Of a stretch of DNA of 29,591 bases, positions 1 through 7,090 are shown piece after piece; the stretch's first letter is position 1, and every line of letters starts with the position of its first letter. The translations under genes were made by a program, and so were the position numbers. The notes under the pieces are model-generated. The model saw only the letters and a list, made by a program, of their open reading frames with translations, was not told the DNA's origin and searched no databases. Origin of the DNA: a virus; IMG/VR virus record IMGVR_UViG_3300009093_000106, positions 1 to 29,591 of that record. One strand, written 5' to 3'.

Positions 1-1
1 G

Positions 2-7
2 TATAGT
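2..7 (+). promoter_or_regulatory. possible -10 box at window edge
   Basis: TATAGT at 2-7 matches the sigma70 -10 consensus in five of six bases. Any -35 box would lie outside the window, so this is only a hint. If real, transcription would begin near base 13, exactly where the inverted repeat before the first gene starts. Confidence 0.2.
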
Positions 8-12
8 CGTTA

Positions 13-48
13 CCCTGGTAGATCGCAGCCGTCACCCTTTTACCAGGG
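13..48 (+). promoter_or_regulatory. leader hairpin overlapping the first gene's RBS region
   Basis: CCCTGGTA (13-20) and TACCAGGG (41-48) are exact reverse complements, giving an 8-bp stem with a 20-nt loop. The right arm contains the AGGG of the only Shine-Dalgarno-like sequence (AGGGAG, 45-50) before the ATG at 63, so folding could hide the ribosome site. That spacing of 12 nt is longer than ideal. The structure is seen; a regulatory role is inferred. Confidence 0.35.
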
Positions 49-62
49 AGATAAAGTACGAG

Positions 63-539
63 ATGTCGAATTTCGACGGCATGAGGGTGGAAGATGTCGT
101 TAACTACCTACGGGCATGCACGGGCAAGAAGGTTGAACTCATTGCAGAGGAGTTCCGGGCAGAGATACTAGAAGGAGTTCCGGTAGATTCAGCAGAGGGT
201 CCACCTTCCCCGGCAAGCCCGAGGGACACTGAACAGGATCCCCCGGATACTATCGATACAAAAATAGCGGAGGCGCAGGAACGAGGCGACCGTCTGTACG
301 GCGACGCAACCAGGACGGCAGACAATCACGGGTTGATCCTTACTGCCTTGATACAGCAACATTACGACCTTCTCCTGCCGCACCCTATTCCAGGGTGGCT
401 AGTGAACGCAATGAACGCAGGGGGTAAGGGTCTACGGTTCGCTCGACCGGGGTACCGGGAAGACGACGGGGTAGATTCTTCGTCGTACATGCAGCTAGCC
501 GACACTGGCAAGAAGAAGACAGAACCGAGGGCAGAGTAA
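63..539 (+). CDS. DUF6378-like conserved phage protein
   Basis: 158 aa. The first 60 residues are poorly conserved-looking, with a Pro/Ser/Asp-rich linker near residues 46-66. From about residue 67 it follows the pattern of DUF6378-type phage proteins: an A-x-x-R-G-D-R-x-Y-G-D segment, a central helix with conserved Trp, a K-G-x-R-x-A-R-P stretch and a final acidic D-G-V-D plus tyrosine segment. The family's function is unknown; it often sits near phage nucleotide-metabolism genes, as here. The stop overlaps the start of the HD-domain gene (TAATG), suggesting translational coupling. A second in-frame ATG lies at 81, but 63 is upstream and has the better leader. Confidence 0.7.
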   Translation: MSNFDGMRVEDVVNYLRACTGKKVELIAEEFRAEILEGVPVDSAEGPPSPASPRDTEQDPPDTIDTKIAEAQERGDRLYGDATRTADNHGLILTALIQQHYDLLLPHPIPGWLVNAMNAGGKGLRFARPGYREDDGVDSSSYMQLADTGKKKTEPRAE

Positions 540-1108
540 TGGACGTAACCAGAACGGGCGATTGGATACTGACCTTTATGAACCAGGCGATGTACCCTCT
601 TGACCCCAGACCGGAGGAGATACGGATAGAGGATATCGCCCATGCCCTGAGTAATATTTGCCGGTTCAACGGGCATACTCGTGAGTTTTACTCTGTGGCA
701 GAGCACTCCTGCAATGTGCATGACATTGCATATGGGACTGAGCATACCCTGGAGGATTGCCGTTGCGCCCTAATGCACGACGCGTCCGAAGCGTATCTCT
801 GCGATATACCCCGTCCTTTGAAGTTGCACGAGGGGTGGCCACAGATGTATCACGACGCGGAGGAACGGCTGATGCAGGTTATCTCCCAGAAATATAGGTT
901 CAAGTGGCCAATGCCGGATTTTCTCGGGGAACTTGACGACCGGGTGCTAGGGACGGAATTCCAGCAGCTACTGCCCAGTCACGGAGCAGTTCATCTCACG
1001 GACCGATTACTACCATATCCCGGTCTTTACATACACTGCTGGAACCCAATTGTGGCAGAACGGGAATTCCTTCATCGGTTCCGTAGACTCTTCGGGTTTG
1101 CCCGCTAA
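539..1108 (+). CDS. HD-domain phosphohydrolase (YfbR/5'-nucleotidase type)
   Basis: 189 aa, within the usual size of small phage HD hydrolases. Residues 20-60 carry the segment common to this phage group: L-D-P-R-P, E-D-I-A-H-A-L, C-R-F-N-G-H and S-V-A-E-H. The metal ligands of the HD superfamily are visible: His56 of A-E-H, the His80-Asp81 doublet followed by A-S-E-A-Y, and an Asp near 133-134. Family knowledge suggests removal of phosphate from deoxynucleotides, shaping the dNTP pool in the cytoplasm, which fits the neighbouring thyX. The substrate cannot be read from sequence. The start overlaps the preceding stop by one base. Confidence 0.85.
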   Translation: MDVTRTGDWILTFMNQAMYPLDPRPEEIRIEDIAHALSNICRFNGHTREFYSVAEHSCNVHDIAYGTEHTLEDCRCALMHDASEAYLCDIPRPLKLHEGWPQMYHDAEERLMQVISQKYRFKWPMPDFLGELDDRVLGTEFQQLLPSHGAVHLTDRLLPYPGLYIHCWNPIVAEREFLHRFRRLFGFAR

Positions 1109-1121
1109 AAAAAAACGATAA

Positions 1122-1133
1122 ATTTTCGAAAAT
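1122..1133. promoter_or_regulatory. 12-bp palindrome upstream of promoter
   Basis: ATTTTCGAAAAT is a perfect 12-bp palindrome in an A/T-rich stretch (1106-1145) immediately upstream of the predicted -35 box. It could be an operator or part of an UP element. No protein is known to bind it. Confidence 0.3.
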
Positions 1134-1147
1134 AACTCCAAAAGTCC

Positions 1148-1176
1148 TTGCCATTCCGCCGAAGTCGTGTTATACT
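1148..1176 (+). promoter_or_regulatory. sigma70-type promoter
   Basis: TTGCCA (1148-1153) and TATACT (1171-1176) each match consensus in five of six bases and are separated by exactly 17 bp. A poly-A/AT-rich tract lies upstream. Transcription would start near 1183 and read the gene at 1231 and probably those beyond it. This is the best promoter I can find in the window and implies recognition by a host vegetative sigma factor. Confidence 0.7.
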
Positions 1177-1230
1177 AAGTTTGTAAGTCGGGAGAGACGA
1201 AATCCCCGCAACGAATTGACGGAGACGACG

Positions 1231-1569
1231 ATGAAAATCACCACCGGATACTTTGCAGACAACCTAACAGTAGACGAAGCAATTGCAAGGGTCGAGGAAG
1301 GTGGGAGTATTAACGTATACGGCTTTAATTCGATGGAGGAAGCAAAGGAAATAGCCGCTAAATTCCCCAAGTTTGTGGGAGTTAAAGCAGTGAGATGCAA
1401 CGGTAGCAACTTTGAGAGATACGGAATAGCGACAATTGACGGAAATCATGCTCCCAGTCTTTTCCTGAATATCAGCGAAAAGAATAGAGTAACCGGAACG
1501 GCGAACGAAGGGGGAAACCGAAGATTGGTTGCTTTTGCAAAAGTTCTCCGGTCTCTCGAACTCGCATAG
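1231..1569 (+). CDS. hypothetical protein
   Basis: 112 aa from the ATG at 1231. This start is preferred over an upstream in-frame TTG at 1216 because GGAG at 1221-1224 lies 6 nt before the ATG, whereas nothing suitable precedes the TTG. The protein alternates short helices and strands, with an acidic N-terminal half (V-D-E-A-I-A-R-V-E-E) and a basic C-terminal end. I recognise no family. It is the first gene after the sigma70-like promoter at 1148-1176 and stands alone between intergenic gaps, so it may be expressed early. Confidence 0.65.
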   Translation: MKITTGYFADNLTVDEAIARVEEGGSINVYGFNSMEEAKEIAAKFPKFVGVKAVRCNGSNFERYGIATIDGNHAPSLFLNISEKNRVTGTANEGGNRRLVAFAKVLRSLELA

Positions 1570-1586
1570 TTTTCTACACAGCCGAA

Positions 1587-1608
1587 GTCCGGGCGGCAGA
1601 ACCCGGAC
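1587..1608 (+). promoter_or_regulatory. intergenic hairpin
   Basis: GTCCGGG (1587-1593) and CCCGGAC (1602-1608) form a 7-bp G/C-rich stem with an 8-nt loop between two genes. No T-tract follows, so it is not a standard intrinsic terminator. It may stabilise the downstream message or mark a processing site. A similar hairpin precedes the thyX gene. Confidence 0.4.
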
Positions 1609-1640
1609 ACCCAATAAACAGCCTTAAGGAGGCAATGAAA

Positions 1641-2645
1641 ATGGCACGAAGAACACCAGCAGCGCAACCCGTTATCCTGACAAAACAAGATACCGCACTC
1701 ATCAAGAAGATTGTGAACGACGGCGGCGACGGGTGCGACGGAACCCTCGGTAGCACGGCATGGATCGCTCCTCTCCTCGGTGGCAAGACCCGCGAGGCGG
1801 TCTTCGGTTCCCTGGAACAGAAGGGGGTCATCGAGATCCTGGATAACAAGGACAAGGGCGCGGTCAAGGACCTGTACCTCGCATTCCCTGAAACGGCGCG
1901 ACCGATCATCGAGACGGCAGTCCGGGCCGGAAATCTTCCTGCGTCTATCCTCGAAACTTCCGACGCAGCCGCAGATGAAGACGAGGAAGACGAAGACGAC
2001 GACGAGGAAGACGACGACGAAGAGGAAGATACCGAAGACGAGGAAGACGAAGACGACGACGAGGAAGACGACGACGAAGAGGAAGAGGAAGAGGAACCGG
2101 CTCCCGCACCGGCAAAGAAAGGAAAGACTGTGACCGCAGCAGCACCGGCAACGACCCCCGTGAAGGGTAAGAAAACGACCCCGGCACCCACGCCCGCACC
2201 GGCGTCCGGCAAAACGACGAAAGTGGCAGAGAAGGCTGCTCCAGCACCGGCAGCAGGCAAGAAGAAGACATCCTCTGCCGGACCCCGCGTAGAAGTAGGG
2301 GAAGACGGCAAGAAAGTCTACTACAACGCAGATGGCACCGTGATGAACTTCGCGACGAAGATGGCCTTCATCAAGTCCGAGAAAGCCGCCGGTCGCATCC
2401 TTCCGAGTGCACCGAAGGAGAAGACACCGAAAAAGGCGAAGGAACCGCGTATCCGAAACGGCGAAGATGATGAACTGCCCATCGCTCGGACGGTCGCGAC
2501 CCTGTCCCATATCGCCCTTCGCGCTCGGTGGGCACAGGAGAACTACCGCAAGGGAGATACTCGGTTCTCAGAAGAGCGTGCCGAGAACGCACGACAGGAC
2601 CTCCTGGACTTCCTTAAGAAGAACAGGAAGAACCTCGGGTTCTAA
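1641..2645 (+). CDS. protein with winged-helix-like N terminus and acidic repeat linker
   Basis: 334 aa. An ATG lies at 1635, but TAAGGAGG at 1625-1632 leaves only 2 nt before it and 8 nt before the in-frame ATG at 1641, so 1641 is the likely start. Residues 12-100 look helical and could be a winged-helix domain (inferred). Residues about 112-152 are almost entirely Asp/Glu, encoded by a duplicated 57-bp unit. An Ala/Pro/Lys-rich linker follows, then a basic, helical C-terminal domain. The acidic block between basic segments could mimic nucleic acid or bind basic proteins; that is speculation. No family recognised. Hairpins flank the gene on both sides. Confidence 0.75.
   Translation: MARRTPAAQPVILTKQDTALIKKIVNDGGDGCDGTLGSTAWIAPLLGGKTREAVFGSLEQKGVIEILDNKDKGAVKDLYLAFPETARPIIETAVRAGNLPASILETSDAAADEDEEDEDDDEEDDDEEEDTEDEEDEDDDEEDDDEEEEEEEPAPAPAKKGKTVTAAAPATTPVKGKKTTPAPTPAPASGKTTKVAEKAAPAPAAGKKKTSSAGPRVEVGEDGKKVYYNADGTVMNFATKMAFIKSEKAAGRILPSAPKEKTPKKAKEPRIRNGEDDELPIARTVATLSHIALRARWAQENYRKGDTRFSEERAENARQDLLDFLKKNRKNLGF
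1977..2086 (+). repeat. 57-bp tandem repeat, two copies, in acidic linker
   Basis: The sequence 1977-2029 recurs identically at 2034-2086, a 53-bp match with a 57-bp (19-codon) period. Each copy encodes only Asp and Glu. It keeps the reading frame, so copy number could vary without breaking the protein. The same composition creates long artificial open frames on the opposite strand. Confidence 0.85.
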
Positions 2646-2669
2646 GCCCGTCGGTTCTCTCCCAGAGGT

Positions 2670-2692
2670 TGCCGGTCCTCTCAAAACCGGCA
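2670..2692 (+). promoter_or_regulatory. intergenic hairpin before thyX
   Basis: TGCCGGT (2670-2676) and ACCGGCA (2686-2692) form a 7-bp stem with a 9-nt loop; two further G-C pairs form after one mismatch. No T-tract follows. It lies 38 nt before the thyX start and resembles the hairpin at 1587-1608 in position and size. Confidence 0.4.
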
Positions 2693-2730
2693 CCCCATTT
2701 GTTCACTCACCCATTGAAGGAGAATTGAAA

Positions 2731-3960
2731 ATGTTAGGTAGTCCTACCCCCAAATCCACCAGGGTATCCCTGCTGGCTGCACCGACCAATCCTCTGGGGA
2801 CCCTCCTGTACGTATGGCTGCAGTCGCGCCATAATGACGCGGTCCCGTCTCCGGCAGAACTCCAGAACTTGGTATCATGGGACATTGAAAGATACCCAAT
2901 ACCTAATGATGATATGTTCAACGCAGCGACCGATCTCGGGTTTGAAAATAAAGGAGAACGTCGCGCCGAAGTCGCCCGTACCTGGTTACGGAACATGCTC
3001 GCCAATCTTCTCGGGGAGGCGATCCCCGTCGTGGAGTTCCTGAACTTCACGTTCGAACTGGAGAACATTCCGATTTCCCTCCGTGAGCAATTAGTCCGGC
3101 ATCGTATAGGAACGGCGGTTGACCCCCGTCTGGGTGCGGACATTGTTCCTCATGTGGCAGAGAGTGCGTTCTGGGCACTCGGGGCGCGCATGCTGGATTA
3201 CTCAGACTTCTACGATAACGGAGACTGGCATCTGCCCGACACCCTGAAAGGGGTAGACTGCCAGGTGTACGAGAATACGTACCGGTCGGCAGAACACATC
3301 TACAGAGATGCCCTGAACACCGTACAGACCGCGTACCGTCTCCTCCAGGAAGCAGGTATACCGATAGAAGACTGTCGGCAGCTTCTCCCTGTCGGGGTGA
3401 CGCACCGTATTGCGTGGAACGTCAACTTCAAAAGCATGAAGCACATCCTCGGTCGCCGTTCGTGTTGGGTTACGCAGCTGGACCTGTGGGAACCCGTTGT
3501 AACGGGCATGGCATCGGAGCTACGGGTTATCGATCCTCTCCTCGGGCGCAGCCTGACTGATCCTCCCTGCTTCAAGGCCGGGGAATTCTCCGCGTGTCCC
3601 TTCAACCAGATCAATGTCGAACGGTTGATTGGGAAAGAGGGTGCGGCACCTCCGTGTTCTCTCTGGTTACATCATAATGCGGCGCAGGCAAAGGAAGTCG
3701 CCGAAGGGACACAGGGTTCGATGTGGGTAAAATGGCACGATACCGGATTGAATACCATCTACGGACCTAAGGGTGAAATACCCGCAGATGAAGAAGTCCT
3801 TCTTCAAAGCGATGCAGTAAGTCCAGAGAACGCGGATACCTTCCCCGGCGACTGGGTAACCTCCGACCCTCTTGCGGCGAAGAGGATGGCGGCGGACCGG
3901 CAAGCCCGTGCTTCCCTCTGGGGGAGAGATGTCGATACCGGCGCGGAGGTAACCGCGTAA
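2731..3960 (+). CDS. thyX: flavin-dependent thymidylate synthase (ThyX-type), extended
   Basis: 409 aa. The start at 2731 has GAAGGAG 8-14 nt upstream; the frame is open further back, but only through the preceding gene. ThyX makes dTMP from dUMP using FAD, NADPH and methylene-tetrahydrofolate. Seen: Q-L-V-R-H-R at residues 120-125, the signature arginine/histidine cluster, and the second conserved block at 219-246 (L-P-x-G-x-x-H-R-I-x-W-N, then H-I-L-G-R-R-S-C-W). The usual R-H-R-x7-S spacing is altered by an insertion before A-R-M-L-D-Y-S-D-F-Y (about 152-161). Classical ThyX is about 220-250 aa; here about 150 extra C-terminal residues contain several Cys. It ends by TAATG overlap with the next gene. 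Confidence 0.8.
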   Translation: MLGSPTPKSTRVSLLAAPTNPLGTLLYVWLQSRHNDAVPSPAELQNLVSWDIERYPIPNDDMFNAATDLGFENKGERRAEVARTWLRNMLANLLGEAIPVVEFLNFTFELENIPISLREQLVRHRIGTAVDPRLGADIVPHVAESAFWALGARMLDYSDFYDNGDWHLPDTLKGVDCQVYENTYRSAEHIYRDALNTVQTAYRLLQEAGIPIEDCRQLLPVGVTHRIAWNVNFKSMKHILGRRSCWVTQLDLWEPVVTGMASELRVIDPLLGRSLTDPPCFKAGEFSACPFNQINVERLIGKEGAAPPCSLWLHHNAAQAKEVAEGTQGSMWVKWHDTGLNTIYGPKGEIPADEEVLLQSDAVSPENADTFPGDWVTSDPLAAKRMAADRQARASLWGRDVDTGAEVTA

Positions 3961-4265
3961 TGAGGAACCCGATGCAACCTATAGTGATCGATGAAAGCGG
4001 TGCTGCCCGGTTCAAAGAGAACAAGATTGTCCGGTGGCTGTTCTCCTCGGGGAAGCTAAGCCTCAACGATATCGCAGTCATGCCGTTTGACGACGACGAC
4101 CGGATGCAGATCGCTCAACTCATAGGGTACTCTCTCACCGGGTACGGGGGCCTGTCATACGTCAGCCGAGAATCCATCGATGAAGCGGAAGAGGAGAAAC
4201 ATAGGGTACTTGCGAGGCAAGAAGCTCTTAAGTTCATCAAGGGAGAAGAAGTAGGTGGACGATAA
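3960..4265 (+). CDS. small conserved phage protein
   Basis: 101 aa. GGAGGT at 3945-3950 precedes the ATG, which overlaps the thyX stop by one base. Residues 15-65 show a pattern I associate with a widespread small phage protein of unknown function: R-F-K-E-N-K-I-V-R-W-L, L-N-D-I-A-V-M-P-F, D-D-R-M-Q-I-A-Q-L-I-G-Y-S and a final Y-G-G-L-S-Y-V. The C-terminal third is a charged helix. No enzymatic motif is visible. An in-frame ATG at 3972 is a less likely alternative start. Confidence 0.7.
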   Translation: MRNPMQPIVIDESGAARFKENKIVRWLFSSGKLSLNDIAVMPFDDDDRMQIAQLIGYSLTGYGGLSYVSRESIDEAEEEKHRVLARQEALKFIKGEEVGGR

Positions 4266-4325
4266 TACCGAATACGACGGATATACCTACCAACCGGTTC
4301 GATACCGGGAACCCCAGACGAAGGG

Positions 4326-4341
4326 AGGGGTTTAAACCCCT
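4326..4341. promoter_or_regulatory. 16-bp perfect palindrome
   Basis: AGGGGTTTAAACCCCT at 4326-4341 is a perfect 16-bp palindrome in the 110-nt gap between two genes. It lies 34 nt before the next ATG. It could be an operator or a short hairpin. No adjoining T-tract supports termination. The rest of this gap holds only the ribosome site GGAGG at 4361-4365. Confidence 0.4.
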
Positions 4342-4375
4342 ACTATCGGCGGAAAATCAGGGAGGAAAGGGCGAG

Positions 4376-4690
4376 ATGGATATAGAATATTATATAGAGA
4401 AAGACGGTGTCCTGCACAAAGTAGACGAACTCCTGACCTACTGCGTTATCTCGAAATGCGACGAGGTCTACAATCGTTCGGACAAGGTTAAGATCGGCAC
4501 AAATCTCCAGGGGCGTCCTTGTCCTAAGTGTGCAGGGCTGAAGTCTAGAGTCTTCCGGGTTCCCCCTCCGCTACCGGAACCTGCTAAAGTCGTAGGTTCG
4601 GCTCCAAGCAAGCCGAAGCCTCCGCCTCCTCCGCGAAGAGGGGCTCCGCCACCTCCGCCACCGCGAAGGGGTGTAATTCCGGCTCGATAG
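4376..4690 (+). CDS. small zinc-ribbon protein with proline-rich tail
   Basis: 104 aa, preceded by GGAGG (4361-4365) and AAAGG (4366-4370). Cys23, Cys28, Cys49 and Cys52 form a plausible four-cysteine zinc site (the last pair as C-P-K-C). Residues 64-104 are mostly Pro, Arg and Gly, with two copies of a P5-6-R-R-G element. Such tails are usually disordered and mediate protein contacts. Its place just before the DNA polymerase hints at a replication accessory role, but that is context only. No named family recognised. Confidence 0.65.
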   Translation: MDIEYYIEKDGVLHKVDELLTYCVISKCDEVYNRSDKVKIGTNLQGRPCPKCAGLKSRVFRVPPPLPEPAKVVGSAPSKPKPPPPPRRGAPPPPPPRRGVIPAR

Positions 4691-4725
4691 CGTGCTTGCT
4701 TGTTCCATCCGTTATCAATCCGGTT

Positions 4726-4770
4726 GAGAGGGTAGCGTGGACCCCTTTCGTTACCCTCTCCTTTTCTTCT
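4726..4770 (+). terminator. intrinsic terminator before DNA polymerase gene
   Basis: GAGAGGGTA (4726-4734) pairs exactly with TACCCTCTC (4752-4760). Three more pairs, one of them G-U, extend the stem to about 12 bp around an 11-nt loop. The stem is followed by CTTTTCTTCT. This is the strongest hairpin-plus-pyrimidine-tract in the window. It would end or attenuate the transcript before the polymerase gene. Confidence 0.6.
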
Positions 4771-4825
4771 CGTTCAGAGTACATAAGTCTTGACCGTGAG
4801 GCAAGCGATACTCAGGAGTTCGATT

Positions 4826-7090
4826 ATGCTCGTTCGCACTTCCCCCCGCACCGGCACTCAACGCCGCAATGCTTCATTTTCCCCCAGAGATTGGGTAGCA
4901 GTTGACACAGAAACGACAGGCCTGCATACCTGGAAGGACGCCCGTCCGTTCTCCGTAGGGATGTGTGATCAGGACGGCAATACCTGGTACTGTGAATGGC
5001 AAGTTGATCCACAGACCCGCATCGTCACGCCCAAACAGGAGGATCTAGAATTCCTCTGTTCCGTCGTCTCCAATCCCGACATTCCGAAGGTGTACCATAA
5101 CGCCCGGTTTGACATCCGGATGCTGCAATCTCTGGGAGTGGAACAGAAAGGTTGGTTCGATGACACCCTCATTGCGGCTCGGGTATGCTACACGGTTGAG
5201 CAAGCGTACGGTTTGAAGTACCTTGCAAAGAAGTATGCCAACATCGGTACCGACGACGAAAAGCAGATGGACGATGCTATCAAGATATGCAGACGACGGG
5301 CTCAGGCGGCGAACCGACAGTACATAAAGTACAACCCCGAGTGCTCGGAAGACGAACTTCCTTACTGTCTGGGGGAAGACGCAGGAGGGGACGCATGGAT
5401 ACTCAGGAACATGCTGCACCCCTCTGACCCTGCATACTGGTATTGTGAGCAATACTGCCGTCGTGACTGCGAACGGACGGCAGTATTGCTCATGCTTTAC
5501 AAAAGTATCATGGCGCGGGAGGGGGAGTGCCGCATTACCTATATGCGGGAGATGGAACTCTGGCATACTGTCTGGGGGATGGAAGACCGGGGGATCGCCG
5601 TTTCCTTCGAAGAAATCGACAAGGAGATCAAAGTCTCCAAGAGACTGACGGCAGAAGCTCTTGAGATGATGAAGGCGCACCTGAAGGACGATCTAGGGTG
5701 GACGGAGGAGCAGGTTGAGGGCACCCCGAAGGAACGGTACCGGGAATTAGCAAAGATAGGCAGGAAGCCCGAAGTAGGGTTCAACCCGGCGTCTCCTCCG
5801 CAGATTGTCAAGATCATGTACGACGGGTACGGTTTTGACGTAGACCCGCAATATGGCCGATCTTCCAAGCTGTTAGCTCTCACTCCTCATATCTCGCATC
5901 CCTTTGTTCGGAACCTCATCCTCTATCGTATGCACTACCAACGAACCAATACCTTCCTCGGGGTATACCGGGATCTCAGTACCCCGGATACCATTATTCC
6001 GGGCGGGAAAGCCCTGCACCCTGGCTTCGATCAGGTTGGGACGGCCACCGGACGTTTTAGTTGCAGAGATCCAAACATGCAGCAAGTGAGTACAATCGCA
6101 TCTTCGAAGATCCATGCTTTTCAAGCTGTAACCGTTAGGAGCGTGTTCGGTCCTCGGAAGGGGTATCGGATGTACACCGTAGACTACTCCCAACAGGAAG
6201 TCCGTATCTTCGCAGACCTTTCCCGTTCTCCGTTCCTCCTCGGGGTTATGGAGAGAGGGGAAGATATCTACGAAGCAACCTCCAACCGTATCTGGGGAGG
6301 GCGCAACAACCCCCATGCCCTGAATATGGCAGCCATCTCTCTGGAGCTATTCGAAGAGTGGCCGGTTGAAGGGGCATACTACGATAAGGTAGTCCAAACC
6401 TGGCAGCATCTCGGATGGAAGAGAGGAGACAGTCTACGGCGCGGGGCAAAGCAGCGGCAACTCGAACTTGCTAACCAATGGCTATCCGAGTTCAACTACG
6501 ACATCGTTGCAGCCGAACGAACCCTCGGGAAGAAGAAAACCCGGTCACGGGCTAAGACCTCGTTCCTTGCCAAGATCTACGGCGGGGGTGCTGAGAAGAT
6601 GGCCGGGTACATGGGTGGAACGGTCGAGGAAACCCGTACATGGCTGAACCAGTTCGACCAAGCCATGCCCGACATAAAGATCTTCATGCAGACGATGATC
6701 CGAATGGCCCGGTCTCAGGGATACGTGGTGAACCCGTATGGCCGGAAACTACGGGCGGAAAGCGGGTTCGAATATCGGTCGGTCAACCACCTCATCCAGA
6801 GCACCGGTGCGGATATGATCAAGTCGTCGATGGTCATGATCGATGAGTTCTTCCAGAGGGAGGATGTTCGCGGTCACCTTCTCCTGACAATACATGATGA
6901 ACTGGTGTATGAGATCCCCCGGCGGTTTGATGCGCCATGGATACACGAGGAGATCAAGCGTATCCTGGAGGATGTACCTATCGACATTACAGCGGCGATC
7001 CCCTATGGGCCGAAGATAACGGTCAAGATGCTCGCTGAGTTCAAGAAGGTGGAGAAGCAGTGGGACGTAGCGGAGGCAATTGAGGTATGA
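4826..7090 (+). CDS. family A DNA polymerase with 3'-5' exonuclease
   Basis: 754 aa. The ATG at 4826 has AGGAG 7 nt upstream; the frame also opens at a TTG (4790) lacking a ribosome site. The exonuclease domain shows Asp27/Glu29 (V-D-T-E-T), Asn92...Asp96 (H-N-A-R-F-D) and Tyr210-x3-Asp214. The polymerase domain shows T-G-R-F-S with P-N-M-Q-Q near 408-420, motif A Asp453 (V-D-Y-S-Q-Q-E-V-R), motif B (R-A-K...Y-G, about 575-586) and motif C His690-Asp691-Glu692. There is no 5'-nuclease domain, as is usual for phage enzymes. Motif A to the motif B lysine is 124 residues against about 53 in E. coli Pol I, so the fingers carry an insertion of about 70 residues. It is the replicative polymerase by context. 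Confidence 0.95.
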   Translation: MLVRTSPRTGTQRRNASFSPRDWVAVDTETTGLHTWKDARPFSVGMCDQDGNTWYCEWQVDPQTRIVTPKQEDLEFLCSVVSNPDIPKVYHNARFDIRMLQSLGVEQKGWFDDTLIAARVCYTVEQAYGLKYLAKKYANIGTDDEKQMDDAIKICRRRAQAANRQYIKYNPECSEDELPYCLGEDAGGDAWILRNMLHPSDPAYWYCEQYCRRDCERTAVLLMLYKSIMAREGECRITYMREMELWHTVWGMEDRGIAVSFEEIDKEIKVSKRLTAEALEMMKAHLKDDLGWTEEQVEGTPKERYRELAKIGRKPEVGFNPASPPQIVKIMYDGYGFDVDPQYGRSSKLLALTPHISHPFVRNLILYRMHYQRTNTFLGVYRDLSTPDTIIPGGKALHPGFDQVGTATGRFSCRDPNMQQVSTIASSKIHAFQAVTVRSVFGPRKGYRMYTVDYSQQEVRIFADLSRSPFLLGVMERGEDIYEATSNRIWGGRNNPHALNMAAISLELFEEWPVEGAYYDKVVQTWQHLGWKRGDSLRRGAKQRQLELANQWLSEFNYDIVAAERTLGKKKTRSRAKTSFLAKIYGGGAEKMAGYMGGTVEETRTWLNQFDQAMPDIKIFMQTMIRMARSQGYVVNPYGRKLRAESGFEYRSVNHLIQSTGADMIKSSMVMIDEFFQREDVRGHLLLTIHDELVYEIPRRFDAPWIHEEIKRILEDVPIDITAAIPYGPKITVKMLAEFKKVEKQWDVAEAIEV

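Noticed and set aside
1446-2510. Long reverse-strand open frames opposite the acidic-repeat gene
   Set aside because: They arise from the Asp/Glu codons, whose complement reads as Ser, Phe/Val/Leu or Arg/Leu runs. The forward gene has a proper ribosome site and the reverse frames do not.
4293-4309. tRNA T-arm-like CCGGTTCGATACCGG
   Set aside because: The stem has only four pairs in the right register and no acceptor, anticodon or D arm can be found at the required distances.
539-7090. HD phosphohydrolase plus family A polymerase as a sign of a 2-aminoadenine (Z) genome
   Set aside because: No PurZ-like adenylosuccinate synthetase or MazZ-like gene is in the window, and this HD protein looks like the common phage nucleotidase-type group.
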